From MM2 sp035460165 (lineage in GTDB: Bacteria; Pseudomonadota; Gammaproteobacteria; Burkholderiales; Methylophilaceae): a DNA stretch of 64,000 nt. The notes beneath the pieces are model-generated. The model was not told where the DNA came from. It saw nothing but the letters and a program-made list of their open reading frames with translations, and made no database searches. Numbering within the stretch: position 1 is the stretch's first letter; each line of letters starts with the position of its first letter. Where the stretch lies: contig DATHWW010000006.1 of the NCBI GenBank assembly GCA_035460165.1, positions 19,195-83,194 on the forward strand. The letters are read 5' to 3'. A program made the translations under genes and the position numbers. Positions 1-8,825 of the stretch are shown piece by piece.

Positions 1-363
1 GGTGTCGAAAGAAGGATTTGCGCGAAGTGCGCGAAACTTTGCGTATAGCGCTTCGTTTTGCGAAATATCTGCGTAAAAAGCGGTTAATACCGGCAGGTTT
101 TCATTGTAGGCTTCGCGCAACTCGGGAGTGTTGACCACGGAATTCATATGCGACACCTGCGACCAGGCGCGCGAGATGCGTTCTTCCATATCCTCCAGCG
201 GGCGGGCGAAATTGTCCCATCCCGGTTTTTCCGTACTTTGGCCCAGGGCGTCGATCAACGTGCGGGCTTCGTCCAGCAATTGCGTGATGGCGGGGGTAAC
301 GTGCTCGGGGCGTACCTGGTCGAATTGCGGCAGGCCGGAAAACTGGAGTAACGGGTTTTGCAT
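1..363 (-). CDS. prlC: Oligopeptidase A, N-terminal part (cut by window edge)
   Basis: This is the first 121 codons of an M3-family zinc metallopeptidase, which degrades short peptides and signal-peptide fragments in the cytoplasm. The reverse-strand translation begins MQNPLLQFSGLPQFDQVRPE, the usual opening of oligopeptidase A. The HExxH zinc site would lie beyond the left edge, so the catalytic part is not visible. The frame is open to base 1. The start ATG is at 363-361, 14 bases after the stop of the membrane-protein gene upstream. Confidence 0.88.
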   Translation of the reverse strand, partial: MQNPLLQFSGLPQFDQVRPEHVTPAITQLLDEARTLIDALGQSTEKPGWDNFARPLEDMEERISRAWSQVSHMNSVVNTPELREAYNENLPVLTAFYADISQNEALYAKFRALRANPSFDT

Positions 364-377
364 CGGGAACAGGATCC

Positions 378-719
378 TTAGTTGATTAACCGCAGGGTAA
401 ACGGGTAGCGGTATTCTTCACCCTTGCTGGCTTTGCTGGCGGCGATGATGCAGAGAATGATGTTGCCCAACCAGACTGCCGCCATCAGCACGAAACCGAT
501 CAGTATAAACACCAGCACGTAGCAGACCATGTAGGCGATGAGTAAGCTGATCTGGAAATTCAGTGCTTCGCGCGCCTGTTCGCCGAGGTAGGCGTTTTCA
601 TCTTTTTTCAGTAGCCAGACGATCAATCCCGGCACAAAACTGAAAAATATCCCGCCGATATGGGTCAATACGGCAATGTTCCTGTCGTTGGCGGATATTG
701 CGGTGTTCTCGTCGTTCAT
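378..719 (-). CDS. DUF4870-type small membrane protein
   Basis: A 113-residue protein of unknown function. An open N-terminus (MNDENTAISANDRN) is followed by an AVLTHIGGIFFSFVPGLIVW hydrophobic segment. Then comes the conserved sequence around EQAREALNFQISLLIAY and a third hydrophobic stretch, the pattern of DUF4870 (Tic20-like) proteins with three to four membrane segments. The ATG at 719 is preceded by a good AAGGGG ribosome site, so I prefer it over an in-frame start at 761. It follows ptsI by 10 bases and could be cotranscribed. No function can be inferred. Confidence 0.8.
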   Translation of the reverse strand: MNDENTAISANDRNIAVLTHIGGIFFSFVPGLIVWLLKKDENAYLGEQAREALNFQISLLIAYMVCYVLVFILIGFVLMAAVWLGNIILCIIAASKASKGEEYRYPFTLRLIN

Positions 720-729
720 GGCATTCCCC

Positions 730-2454
730 TTATTGATTGAGCTTGTCCAGCAAAGGTTCAATACGGTCGATTTCGGCGCTGGCGAGAATCTTGCGCACGC
801 TGCTCGTCAGCCTTGGCAGGCTGGATTGCAGCACTTGGCGCTTCACCGCCAGCACGTGCGCCGGATGCATCGAGAACTGGCGCAGGCCGAATCCCAGCAG
901 CAATCGGGTCAATTTGGGATCGCCTGCCATTTCGCCGCACACCGATATCGGTTTGCCTGCCTTGTCGGCGGCGCGGATAGACATCTCGATCAGTTGCAGC
1001 ACGGCAGGATGCAACGGATTGTAGAGGTGCGCTACCGAGTCGTCGGTGCGGTCGATGGCCAGCGTGTACTGGATCAGGTCGTTGGTGCCGATGGAAAGAA
1101 AATCCAGCTCGCGTGCGAAAGCGTCCGCCTTGAGCGCGGCTGCCGGAACCTCGATCATGCCGCCGATTGGCAAGGTCTCGTCGAAGGGGATATTCTGATC
1201 GCGCAGGCTACGCTTGGCGCGGTCGATCAGTTGCAGTGCTTGGCGCAGCTCCGACAGGGTGGAGATCATCGGGATCAGCAGTTTGACGCTGCCGTAATGC
1301 GATGCGCGCAGAATCGCCCGGATTTGCGAGTGAAAAATGTGCGGTTCGGACAGGCAAAGCCGGATCGCGCGCAGACCCAGCGCCGGATTGGTGCAGGTGC
1401 GCGCCTCGTCCGGGTTGGCGGGTTTATCCGCGCCCAGGTCGAGCGTGCGTATGGTCACCGGCATGCCCTTCATCGCTTCCGTGACCCTGCGATAGGCTTC
1501 GAATTGCTCGTCTTCGGTCGGCCACTCGCGACGGTTCATAAACAGGAATTCGGTACGGTACAAGCCGATGCCGGTGGCACCGGCAGCCTTGGACTGGGCG
1601 ACGTCTTCGGGAATCTCGATATTGGCGTGCAGCTCGATCGTTGTGCCGTCCAGCGTCACGGCTTTCGTCAGCTTGAGCCGCTTGAGTTTTTGCTGCTCAA
1701 TGTCCCATTGTTCCTGGCGCAGACGGTATTCGGTCAGCGTGTTCTTGTCCGGGCTGACGATGACCACGCCCAGGTTGCCGTCGACGATGATCATCTCGCC
1801 GTCGCGGATCAGGTCGCGCGCACGATGCAGCGCGACGATGGACGGGATGTTCAGGCTGCGCGCGAGGATGGCGGTATGCGAAGTCGCGCCGCCGACGTCG
1901 GTGATGAATGCGGCGAACTGGTGCTGCTTGAATTGGATCGCGTCAGCCGGGGAGAGGTCGTGCGCGACCAGGATCATGCCGCTTTCCTGCTTTTCCAGCA
2001 CGACCTGGCTGGGGTGGCCGAGCAGCACCTTGATGACGCGCTCCACCACCTGCACCACATCGAATTTGCGTTCGCGCAGGTATTCGTCCTCGATTTCCTC
2101 GAACTGCGCGACCAGGTCGTCCATTTCCTGCTTGAGCGCCCATTCCGCGTTGCATTGTTCCTCGCGGATAATCTGAATGGGCGCTTCCGACAGCGACTTG
2201 TCGGCCAGGATCATCAGGTGTGTGCCGACGAAGGAGCCAAGTTCGGCGGGTGCGTTTGCGGGCAACTGCCGCCGGATGGCTTCGAGGTCGGCGCGCACAG
2301 TCTCTATGGCTTGCGTGAAGCGGTTGACCTCGTCTTCGACGAGATGTGCCGGTACCACATAATGCGCGACCTCGAGCAGCGCATGGGATACCAGATGGGC
2401 ATGGCCGATGGCGATGCCGCTGGAAACACCAACCCCGTGCATGGTAAAGCTCAT
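730..2454 (-). CDS. ptsI: PTS enzyme I (phosphoenolpyruvate-protein phosphotransferase)
   Basis: A 574-residue cytoplasmic enzyme that takes phosphate from phosphoenolpyruvate and gives it to HPr. The N-terminal HPr-binding domain is followed by the swivelling phosphohistidine domain, with the active-site motif GGATSHTAILARS (His193). The C-terminal PEP-binding barrel includes GLYRTEFLFM and the IGTNDLIQYTLAIDR region. Length matches the family. It is the last PTS gene in the run EIIA-HPr-EI, 58 bases after ptsH. No sugar permease (EIIB/EIIC) is encoded here, so the phosphorelay probably serves regulation rather than sugar uptake. Confidence 0.96.
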   Translation of the reverse strand: MSFTMHGVGVSSGIAIGHAHLVSHALLEVAHYVVPAHLVEDEVNRFTQAIETVRADLEAIRRQLPANAPAELGSFVGTHLMILADKSLSEAPIQIIREEQCNAEWALKQEMDDLVAQFEEIEDEYLRERKFDVVQVVERVIKVLLGHPSQVVLEKQESGMILVAHDLSPADAIQFKQHQFAAFITDVGGATSHTAILARSLNIPSIVALHRARDLIRDGEMIIVDGNLGVVIVSPDKNTLTEYRLRQEQWDIEQQKLKRLKLTKAVTLDGTTIELHANIEIPEDVAQSKAAGATGIGLYRTEFLFMNRREWPTEDEQFEAYRRVTEAMKGMPVTIRTLDLGADKPANPDEARTCTNPALGLRAIRLCLSEPHIFHSQIRAILRASHYGSVKLLIPMISTLSELRQALQLIDRAKRSLRDQNIPFDETLPIGGMIEVPAAALKADAFARELDFLSIGTNDLIQYTLAIDRTDDSVAHLYNPLHPAVLQLIEMSIRAADKAGKPISVCGEMAGDPKLTRLLLGFGLRQFSMHPAHVLAVKRQVLQSSLPRLTSSVRKILASAEIDRIEPLLDKLNQ

Positions 2455-2512
2455 CTGGGCTCACTCACATGAAATACAACGTTCATGAAAACCTTCCCCC
2501 TTGGTACTGCGG

Positions 2513-2782
2513 TTATTCTGCCTCGCCGAAACGATTATTGATCAACGCGAGCAGTGATTCCAGCGCCTGTGTCTCGTCCGCACCGCTGGCTTCCACGACT
2601 ATTTTGCTGCCCTTGCTTGCCGCTAGCATCATCACGCCCATAATGCTTTTGGCATTGACGCGGCGACTGTTGCGCTCGAGCCATACTTCTGACTTGTATT
2701 GGCTGGCGGTCTGCGTCAGCTTGGTCGATGCGCGCGCATGCAGCCCCAGCTTGTTGATGATTTCGATTTCTTGTTTAACCAT
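2513..2782 (-). CDS. ptsH: Phosphocarrier protein HPr
   Basis: An 89-residue HPr. His15 lies in KLGLHARAST and is the residue phosphorylated by enzyme I. Ser46 lies in NAKSIMGVMML and is the substrate of HPr kinase/phosphorylase, which is encoded at 4043-5008. Both phosphorylation sites are intact, so HPr can integrate PEP status and kinase status. The gene overlaps the EIIA gene upstream by 8 bases, indicating translational coupling. Confidence 0.96.
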   Translation of the reverse strand: MVKQEIEIINKLGLHARASTKLTQTASQYKSEVWLERNSRRVNAKSIMGVMMLAASKGSKIVVEASGADETQALESLLALINNRFGEAE

Positions 2783-3182
2783 GGTGTATGCATGCTTCGT
2801 GGGTGAAATGTATGACGCCGCCGCAACCGCCCGCCACGGCTTTCTCGACCAGGACTTCCAGCGGCTCGTTACGGTAGGCCAGCGCGCGCACCAGCATCGG
2901 CAGATTGACGCCGGCGATCCCTTCCACGCGCCCCGGCTTCAATAACTTGCCGACCAGATTGCAGGGAGTGGCGCCGTAGATATCGGATAACACCAGGACG
3001 CCATCGCCTCGATCCAGCTCGCGCACCAGCTCCTGTGCCTGAGGCAACAGATGGGTCGGGTCGTCATGTACGCTGACGCCGATCTGCCGCAATTGCGGCG
3101 GCCGTTCTCCCATCACGTGGCTGGCGCAGTGGATCAGGCTCTCGCCCAATGTACCGTGAGCGACGATCAATATACCTATCAC
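2775..3182 (-). CDS. PTS EIIA component, mannose/fructose-family (regulatory)
   Basis: A 135-residue EIIA of the mannose superfamily. The N-terminus MIGILIVAHG carries the phosphorylatable His9, and the SDIYGATPCN motif follows in the middle of the domain. It has no fused EIIB domain and no permease genes nearby. In betaproteobacteria such stand-alone EIIA-Man proteins sit in an EIIA-HPr-EI operon and are thought to be phosphorylation sensors. It starts 24 bases after rapZ and overlaps ptsH. Confidence 0.9.
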   Translation of the reverse strand: MIGILIVAHGTLGESLIHCASHVMGERPPQLRQIGVSVHDDPTHLLPQAQELVRELDRGDGVLVLSDIYGATPCNLVGKLLKPGRVEGIAGVNLPMLVRALAYRNEPLEVLVEKAVAGGCGGVIHFTHEACIHHG

Positions 3183-3206
3183 GATTCTTCCTTATTCCAG
3201 CAAGTG

Positions 3207-4043
3207 TCATTCCAGTTCGCGATGGCGAACCAGAACCTTGTGCTGTAAATTGCGAAAATGGGTGGTCAGGCGCTCGGTGAAATACACCGAACGATGCTGT
3301 CCGCCTGTGCAGCCGACGGCGATGGTCAGGTAGCTGCGGTTGTCGCGCATGAAGCAGGGCAGCCATTTCTCGACGAACTGGCGGATATCCTCATACATGG
3401 CCTGTGCCAGCGGCTGACTCTCCAGGAACTCGATCACCGGTTGGTCGCGACCGGTCAGCGGCTTGAGTAGCGGTTCATAATTCGGATTGGGCAGGCAGCG
3501 CACGTCGAAGACATAATCCGCGTCCAGTGGAATGCCATGCTTGAAGCCGAATGAGGTGAACAGCACGGTCAGGCCTTCAGGGGCCAGCGCAATGAAATCC
3601 TTGACCCAGGAACGCAAGGCGTTGGGACTCAGGTCGCTGGTGTCCATGCGGTGTCCGAGATCGCCCAGTTGTGCCAGCATTTCCCTTTCCAGTCGTATGC
3701 TCTCCGCGAGGGTGGTGCCGCCGCTGCTTAATGGATGACGGCGGCGCGTCTCGCTGAAACGTTTGACCAGGGTTTCGGTACTGGATTCGAGGAACAGCAC
3801 CTGCACATCCCGGTTGTGCTCGCGCAGGTCGCGGATGATGCCCGGTAGGGCTTCCAGCGTGCTGCTGCGCGTGTCTATGCTAACGGCAATGCGCGTCTCG
3901 CCGGCGTGGCCCAAGTGTGCCGCGGTATCCGGCAGCAGTGTCGCCGGGAGGTTGTCCACGCAGTAATATCCGCTGTCTTCCAGCGCCTTGAGCGCGATAC
4001 TTTTGCCGGAGCCGGAAAGACCGGTAACGATGATGAGTTGCAT
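3207..4043 (-). CDS. rapZ: RNase adapter protein RapZ (P-loop nucleotide-binding)
   Basis: A 278-residue protein with a Walker A motif GLSGSGKS near residue 8 and the typical YYCVDNLPATLL sequence. Its C-terminal domain carries the conserved VGCTGGQHRSVY signature. In Escherichia coli RapZ directs RNase E to the GlmZ small RNA and so controls glucosamine-6-phosphate synthesis; the role here is inferred. I start it at the ATG at 4043, which overlaps the hprK stop (TGATG); an in-frame GTG lies one codon upstream. Its linkage to hprK and PTS genes is common in betaproteobacteria. Confidence 0.93.
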   Translation of the reverse strand: MQLIIVTGLSGSGKSIALKALEDSGYYCVDNLPATLLPDTAAHLGHAGETRIAVSIDTRSSTLEALPGIIRDLREHNRDVQVLFLESSTETLVKRFSETRRRHPLSSGGTTLAESIRLEREMLAQLGDLGHRMDTSDLSPNALRSWVKDFIALAPEGLTVLFTSFGFKHGIPLDADYVFDVRCLPNPNYEPLLKPLTGRDQPVIEFLESQPLAQAMYEDIRQFVEKWLPCFMRDNRSYLTIAVGCTGGQHRSVYFTERLTTHFRNLQHKVLVRHRELE

Positions 4044-5008
4044 CACGCTCGCCTTTTTTCGGCATTTTCCGCATTGCGCTTGAGCTCGCGGTTTTGGCGC
4101 TGCATGAACTGGCGTGTGCTGTCGATGCCGCGCATTTGCAGGATCTGGTTGCGCACTGCAACCTCAACCAGTACCGCGATATTGCGCCCGGCTGCCACCG
4201 GGATGACGACCTTGGGAATCTTGACCCCCAGTATCTTCTCGCTTTGTGCCTTTATCTTGAGCCGGTCCAGCATTTGCGGGATGAGTGTTTCGGCCTTCGC
4301 CAATTGGACGATGAAATCCAGCGGCTTGGTCGGCTTGACCGCGTTGTCGCCGAACAGGGCGCGCACATTGAGGATGCCGAGTCCGCGCACTTCCAGAAAG
4401 TCCTGCAGCAGCGGCGGACAACGGCCTTCCAAGCGATCCGGCGCAACCAGATAGAAATCCGCCATATCGTCGGCCACCAGCCGGTGGCCGCGGGTGATCA
4501 ATTCCAGCGCCAGTTCGCTTTTACCAATGGCGGCCTCGCCCTTGAGCAAGACGCCGAAGCCTTGCACTTCCATGAATACGCCATGAAAACTAACCGACTC
4601 GGCAACGGCCTGCGCCAGATAGTGGCTAAGCACCTCCATCAGCCGCGGGCTTTTTTCCGGCGAGGTGAAGAGAGGGGTGCTCCGCGTGTTGGCTGCCTGC
4701 AGCAGCGCATCGGGCACTACTTCGCCATTGGCGACGACCACGGCCGCGAGGTCGGTGGAAAACAGGTTATCGATGGCTTGCTGAGCGGCGGATTTGCTCA
4801 GGTTACGCAAGTAATCCATTTCCGCGCAACCTAGCACTTGTACCCGGTTCGGATGCACGAAATTGAGGTGTCCGATCAGCGCCAGCGAAGGCTTGGTGAC
4901 GGTGTCGCTGGTGAGCGGATGGTCGCCGCCGTCATGCCCCGCTACCCAGGCAAGCTTCAGCTTGCGGCGGGTGTCCTTGTAAAGCTGGGCGACGCTGATC
5001 TCGGACAT
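4043..5008 (-). CDS. hprK: HPr(Ser) kinase/phosphorylase
   Basis: A 321-residue bifunctional enzyme that phosphorylates HPr at Ser46 and removes that phosphate. The C-terminal kinase domain shows the P-loop GEAAIGKSELALELITRGH and the adjacent LVADDMADF acidic motif. The K3 signature lies around LEVRGLGILNVRALFG. The P-loop reads GEAAIGKS rather than the more usual GxSGxGKS, a variant seen in proteobacterial members. The gene starts only 10 bases downstream of hpf and is coupled to rapZ. The ptsN gene often found between hpf and hprK is absent. Confidence 0.95.
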   Translation of the reverse strand: MSEISVAQLYKDTRRKLKLAWVAGHDGGDHPLTSDTVTKPSLALIGHLNFVHPNRVQVLGCAEMDYLRNLSKSAAQQAIDNLFSTDLAAVVVANGEVVPDALLQAANTRSTPLFTSPEKSPRLMEVLSHYLAQAVAESVSFHGVFMEVQGFGVLLKGEAAIGKSELALELITRGHRLVADDMADFYLVAPDRLEGRCPPLLQDFLEVRGLGILNVRALFGDNAVKPTKPLDFIVQLAKAETLIPQMLDRLKIKAQSEKILGVKIPKVVIPVAAGRNIAVLVEVAVRNQILQMRGIDSTRQFMQRQNRELKRNAENAEKRRA

Positions 5009-5018
5009 GATGCTGGCG

Positions 5019-5345
5019 TTACTCAGTGACTTGGTGCTTTACCGCACCATTCACGCGGTGGTGGTTGCCCTGTTTTTCCTTGTGCTTCAAGACTTGGCGA
5101 TCCAGCTTGTCGGCGACGAGATCGATGGCGCTGTACATGTTTTCGTCGGAGCTTTCCGCATGCAGATCGTTGCCGGGCACGTGCAGGGTGACATCCACAT
5201 TCTGCTTGAGCTTCTCGACCGACAACGTCACCTTGACGTCGATAACCTGGTCGAAATGCCCGGTAACGCGCTCCAACTTGGACGTAACGTAGTCGCGCAA
5301 AGCTGGCGTAACTTCCATATGGTGGCCGGTCAGATTCAGGTTCAT
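5019..5345 (-). CDS. hpf: Ribosome hibernation-promoting factor HPF (short form)
   Basis: A 108-residue protein beginning MNLNLTGHHMEVTPALRDYV, the standard opening of the HPF/YfiA family. It binds the 30S decoding region and promotes inactive ribosome dimers in stationary phase. The length corresponds to the short form without the C-terminal dimerisation domain. It lies 25 bases downstream of rpoN, the conserved arrangement in proteobacteria. Confidence 0.94.
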   Translation of the reverse strand: MNLNLTGHHMEVTPALRDYVTSKLERVTGHFDQVIDVKVTLSVEKLKQNVDVTLHVPGNDLHAESSDENMYSAIDLVADKLDRQVLKHKEKQGNHHRVNGAVKHQVTE

Positions 5346-5370
5346 GATTTGCTCCTTGTGGTAAAAACGT

Positions 5371-6813
5371 TTACAACGCCTTGCGCTGGCTCGCCGGCGG
5401 GATTTGCAGCGATTCGCGATATTTCGCGATGGTGCGGCGCGCGACGACTATGCCTTGCTTGCCGAGAATTTCGGTGATCTGGCTGTCAGAAAGCGGTTTT
5501 TTCGGGTTTTCCTCATTCACGAGCTGTTTGATTAGCGCGCGGATCGCCGTGGCTGAGCAGGCGCCACCGGTATCGGTCGCGACATGACTGCCGAAGAAAT
5601 ACTTCAATTCGTACACGCCGCGCGGCGTCAGCATATATTTGCGCGTGGTGACGCGGGAAATGGTCGATTCATGCAGGCCCACTTCATCGGCGATTTCGCG
5701 CAGCACTAGGGGGCGCATGGCGATGTCCCCGTGCTCGAAGAAATTGCGCTGGCGGTCAACCACGGCCTGCGATACGCGCAGTATCGTCGAGAAGCGCTGC
5801 TGGATATTCTTGATCATCCATTTCGCTTCCTGCATTTGGCTCATCAGGTACTGGCTTGAGTTATCGCGGTTGCGCTTGAGGATGTCGGCGTAGAGCTGAT
5901 TGATGCGCAGCTTGGGCATGACTTCCTGATTCAGTGCGGCGAGCCATACGCCTTTGACCTTTTTCACCACGATTTCATGCTGGATGTACTGATCCGAGCC
6001 AATGAGGGAAAAGCTCGCCCCCGGACGCGGATTGAGCTGGGTAATCAGGTGCTGCACTTCGCGCAGGGTTTCCTCGCTGCAATGCAATACCTTGCGCAGC
6101 CGTGCGTAGTCGCGGGTCGCGAGCTCGGCGAGGTGGTTGTCAACGAGGCTGATCGCGATTGCGCGGTGCGGCGCGTTTTCCGGCATCGCGCGCAGTTGTA
6201 GGCTCAGGCATTCGGCCAGATTGCGCGCGCCTATGCCCGGCGGATCCAGGTGCTGGATCAGCTTGAGCGCGGTTTGCAGCTCCATTGGGTCGACTTCCTG
6301 CTCCTCCGGCAGCATTTCCGCCAGCTCTTCGAGCGACTGCTCCAGATAGCCGTCTTCGTTGATGGCATCCACCAATACCGAAGCCAAGGTCTGGTCGCGC
6401 GCCGAGAGCGGCATCAAGCTCAGTTGCTCAAGCAAGTGCTGGCGCAGGGTGGGGGAGTCGGCTTCCTGAAAAGCGTAGTCGTTATCGTCATCGTCGCTGC
6501 CGGAGCCGCCTTCTTCCCAGCGATTGCTGCCGCTGAAGTCGCCATAACTCTCGCTGAAGGAATCGCCGCCGAAATCGTCCTGGCGGGGGCCCTCCTCAAC
6601 CGGAACGGTCGTTTCCTGCGCAGTGCTCGGAGTGTGCTCCTCATGGCCGCCGTCGTGGTGCTCGACGCGTTCGAGCAAAGGATTGGCCTGCAATATCGTT
6701 TCCAGCTCCTGATTCAGCTCCACGGTAGAAAGCTGGAGCAGACGGATGGATTGCTGTAGCTGCGGGGTGAGCGCGAGGTGCTGGGAAAGTCGGAGTTGGA
6801 GGCTTTGTTTCAT
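5371..6813 (-). CDS. rpoN: RNA polymerase sigma-54 factor
   Basis: A 480-residue sigma-54. The glutamine/leucine-rich activator-interacting region I opens the protein (LRLSQHLALTPQLQQSIRLL). An acidic low-complexity linker follows around residues 65-120. The core-binding and helix-turn-helix regions come next, and the C-terminal RpoN box reads VARRTIAKYRE. All regions are present. Sigma-54 directs transcription of nitrogen, flagellar and other genes with activator proteins. It sits directly after lptB, the usual lptB-rpoN-hpf order. Confidence 0.97.
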   Translation of the reverse strand: MKQSLQLRLSQHLALTPQLQQSIRLLQLSTVELNQELETILQANPLLERVEHHDGGHEEHTPSTAQETTVPVEEGPRQDDFGGDSFSESYGDFSGSNRWEEGGSGSDDDDNDYAFQEADSPTLRQHLLEQLSLMPLSARDQTLASVLVDAINEDGYLEQSLEELAEMLPEEQEVDPMELQTALKLIQHLDPPGIGARNLAECLSLQLRAMPENAPHRAIAISLVDNHLAELATRDYARLRKVLHCSEETLREVQHLITQLNPRPGASFSLIGSDQYIQHEIVVKKVKGVWLAALNQEVMPKLRINQLYADILKRNRDNSSQYLMSQMQEAKWMIKNIQQRFSTILRVSQAVVDRQRNFFEHGDIAMRPLVLREIADEVGLHESTISRVTTRKYMLTPRGVYELKYFFGSHVATDTGGACSATAIRALIKQLVNEENPKKPLSDSQITEILGKQGIVVARRTIAKYRESLQIPPASQRKAL

Positions 6814-6829
6814 CGTATTCTCGGATCGC

Positions 6830-7552
6830 CTATAGGCGGAAATCTCTGCCGAGATAAACTTCTCTTACACTGTCATTATGAATGATTTCGTCCGGATGAC
6901 CAGAGGCAAATACCTTGCCTTCATTTACGATGTAAGCGTGATCGCAGATACCCAGCGTTTCTCGCACGTTGTGATCGGTGATCAATACGCCGATATCGCG
7001 CTCCGTCAGGAAGCGGATGATTTTCTGGATATCCAGCACGGCAATCGGATCAATGCCGGCAAACGGTTCGTCCAGCAGAATGAAGCGCGGGTTGGTCGCC
7101 AGGCAGCGGGCGATTTCCACGCGCCGGCGTTCGCCGCCGGAAAGACTGACTGCCGCACTTTTTCGTAAATGCGTGATGTGCAGTTCATGCAACAGCTCTT
7201 CGAGTTTTTCTTTCTGCTGTTCCGGCGTCAGCCTTTGCAATTCAAGAATCGCCAGGATATTGTCCTCGACGTTCATCTTGCGGAAGATCGAAGGCTCCTG
7301 CGGGAGATACGCCAGGCCCATGCGCGCCCGGCGGTGTATCGGTAGGCGTCCCAAGTCCTTACCGTCCAGCAGAATGCGCCCGCCATCCAGCGGCACCAGT
7401 CCGACCATCATGTAAAAGCTGGTGGTCTTGCCCGCGCCGTTCGGCCCGAGCAGACCGACGACTTCGCCGCTCTTGATGGATAGCGAGATGTCCTGCACTA
7501 CAGTGCGCGCCTTGTAGCGCTTGCGCAGATTTTCGACTTTTAATTCGCTCAC
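6830..7552 (-). CDS. lptB: Lipopolysaccharide export ABC transporter ATP-binding protein
   Basis: A 240-residue ABC ATPase that powers extraction of lipopolysaccharide from the inner membrane with LptF, LptG and LptC. It has Walker A GPNGAGKT, the ABC signature SLSGGERRR and Walker B FILLDEPFAGIDP. Length and order (lptC-lptA-lptB-rpoN) match the family. It begins 10 bases after lptA. Confidence 0.96.
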   Translation of the reverse strand: MSELKVENLRKRYKARTVVQDISLSIKSGEVVGLLGPNGAGKTTSFYMMVGLVPLDGGRILLDGKDLGRLPIHRRARMGLAYLPQEPSIFRKMNVEDNILAILELQRLTPEQQKEKLEELLHELHITHLRKSAAVSLSGGERRRVEIARCLATNPRFILLDEPFAGIDPIAVLDIQKIIRFLTERDIGVLITDHNVRETLGICDHAYIVNEGKVFASGHPDEIIHNDSVREVYLGRDFRL

Positions 7553-7562
7553 GTTAGTGCCA

Positions 7563-8123
7563 TCAGTTTCCGGTGGGAGTAGGGGAAGCGCCCGTCGGCG
7601 GGATTTTCTTCTTGGGCTGTATCACTGCGCGTACGCGGCCCTTGGGTGCGCTGGAGGCGGCTTGCCCGCCACCGATGACTTCGGCGTATTCGGCGCCGGC
7701 GTCGTACATGATGTATTCGCCGTTCACGATGTCTTCGCCGCGCTTAACCCAGGCCTTGGTGTAGAGCTGGACCTTGTCCATGCGTCCGTCGTATTCGATG
7801 CGCTGCGCGCTGCCCGTCATGTATTCATCTTTGCCTTCCATCTTCTGGCGGAAGGTGGTGGGATTGCCGTAAGACGTACTGTGCTGGAAACCTTCGGCAT
7901 CTTCGCGCACGACCAGCTTGTCTGCATGAATGATCAGCGTTCCCTGGGTGAGAATCACGTTGCCGGTGTAGGTGCTGGTTTTCTTGGCGTCATTGACGAC
8001 GACATTGTCGGCTTCCAGGTCGATAGGCTTGTCCCGGTCGGCACTTTCGGCAAACGCAGCGCAGGAAAATAGCAGCGTCATGGCAACGAGCAGGAGGTTA
8101 TGGCTGCGATGCAGGTTTGTCAT
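7563..8123 (-). CDS. lptA: Lipopolysaccharide transport periplasmic protein LptA
   Basis: A 186-residue periplasmic bridge protein that carries lipopolysaccharide from LptC to LptD. A signal peptide (LLLVAMTLLFSCAAFA) is followed by the OstA/LptA repeat fold, with DLEADNVVVNDAKKTSTY and GNVILTQGTLIIHADKL typical of the N-terminal strands. A proline- and lysine-rich tail ends the protein. Its start overlaps the lptC stop by one base. Confidence 0.92.
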   Translation of the reverse strand: MTNLHRSHNLLLVAMTLLFSCAAFAESADRDKPIDLEADNVVVNDAKKTSTYTGNVILTQGTLIIHADKLVVREDAEGFQHSTSYGNPTTFRQKMEGKDEYMTGSAQRIEYDGRMDKVQLYTKAWVKRGEDIVNGEYIMYDAGAEYAEVIGGGQAASSAPKGRVRAVIQPKKKIPPTGASPTPTGN

Positions 8124-8824
8124 TATGGTCTCCGGGTGCGGGTTTTCGAGTTGCCGTTATTGGCTTTTTTAGTGGGGGTGACTTTGCTTGCGGCCGCTTT
8201 TTTGGTTGCTTGTGCTTTTTTCGGCCCAGCACTACGCGGGACAGTTTTTGCAGCCGGCTTTTCATAATGCGCACGAACGCGTTTCGAAAGTTTCAGCAAA
8301 CCGTTTTTCTTGTCGTACTCCATGCCGACCGCGTGCACCACGGTTTTGGGCGCTTGCAGGATAGTCACCGGCCGGTCGGTGCGCGCAATCTCGCTATCGG
8401 GAATGATATGCAGAAAGTCGGTCAATACCGTCATCTCCCCTTTTTGCGCGGTTGCTGCGCGCACGACTTTTACCTTGTCCATCACATACACCTGTTCGCC
8501 GTCGCTCGTGACCAACCCGCGTTGGCCTTCGATCTGGGTGTAAGGCTTGTTCGCCGCATACTGCGTAAAATGCGGCCGGACCAAGTGCGTGGTGTCATCG
8601 TCAGGATAATGCACCATCTCCGTGGCAGCCAGCACATAGCGCGGATTGCCGCTCGGATCGGTTTTCAGCGTATTGAAATTCTTCAATTTGTAATCCGGGT
8701 CGTGGCGGCTGCTGCCATCATTCTTCGGCCCCGCCGGCTGCACTGCAACATCCGCCCACATGGTAAGCGCCGCGAGCAATGCCAGCAGCAATAGCAAGAA
8801 CCATGTGGCGGGACGGCCATGCAT
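8123..8824 (-). CDS. lptC: Lipopolysaccharide export protein LptC
   Basis: A 233-residue bitopic membrane protein. One N-terminal transmembrane helix (WFLLLLLALLAALTMWA) is followed by a periplasmic LptC/OstA-like beta domain, including DYKLKNFNTLKTDPSG. It receives lipopolysaccharide from LptBFG and hands it to LptA. It is longer than the about 190-residue E. coli protein because of a basic, alanine/lysine-rich C-terminal tail of roughly 45 residues. It overlaps lptA by one base and starts just after kdsC ends. Confidence 0.92.
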   Translation of the reverse strand: MHGRPATWFLLLLLALLAALTMWADVAVQPAGPKNDGSSRHDPDYKLKNFNTLKTDPSGNPRYVLAATEMVHYPDDDTTHLVRPHFTQYAANKPYTQIEGQRGLVTSDGEQVYVMDKVKVVRAATAQKGEMTVLTDFLHIIPDSEIARTDRPVTILQAPKTVVHAVGMEYDKKNGLLKLSKRVRAHYEKPAAKTVPRSAGPKKAQATKKAAASKVTPTKKANNGNSKTRTRRP

Positions 8825-8825
8825 C

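Noticed and set aside
676..2472. A 598-codon open frame on the plus strand
   Set aside because: It is antisense to ptsI, which has all enzyme I motifs. Similar long antisense frames occur opposite the porin (15151-16227) and opposite the tonB-kinase pair (58978-60531).
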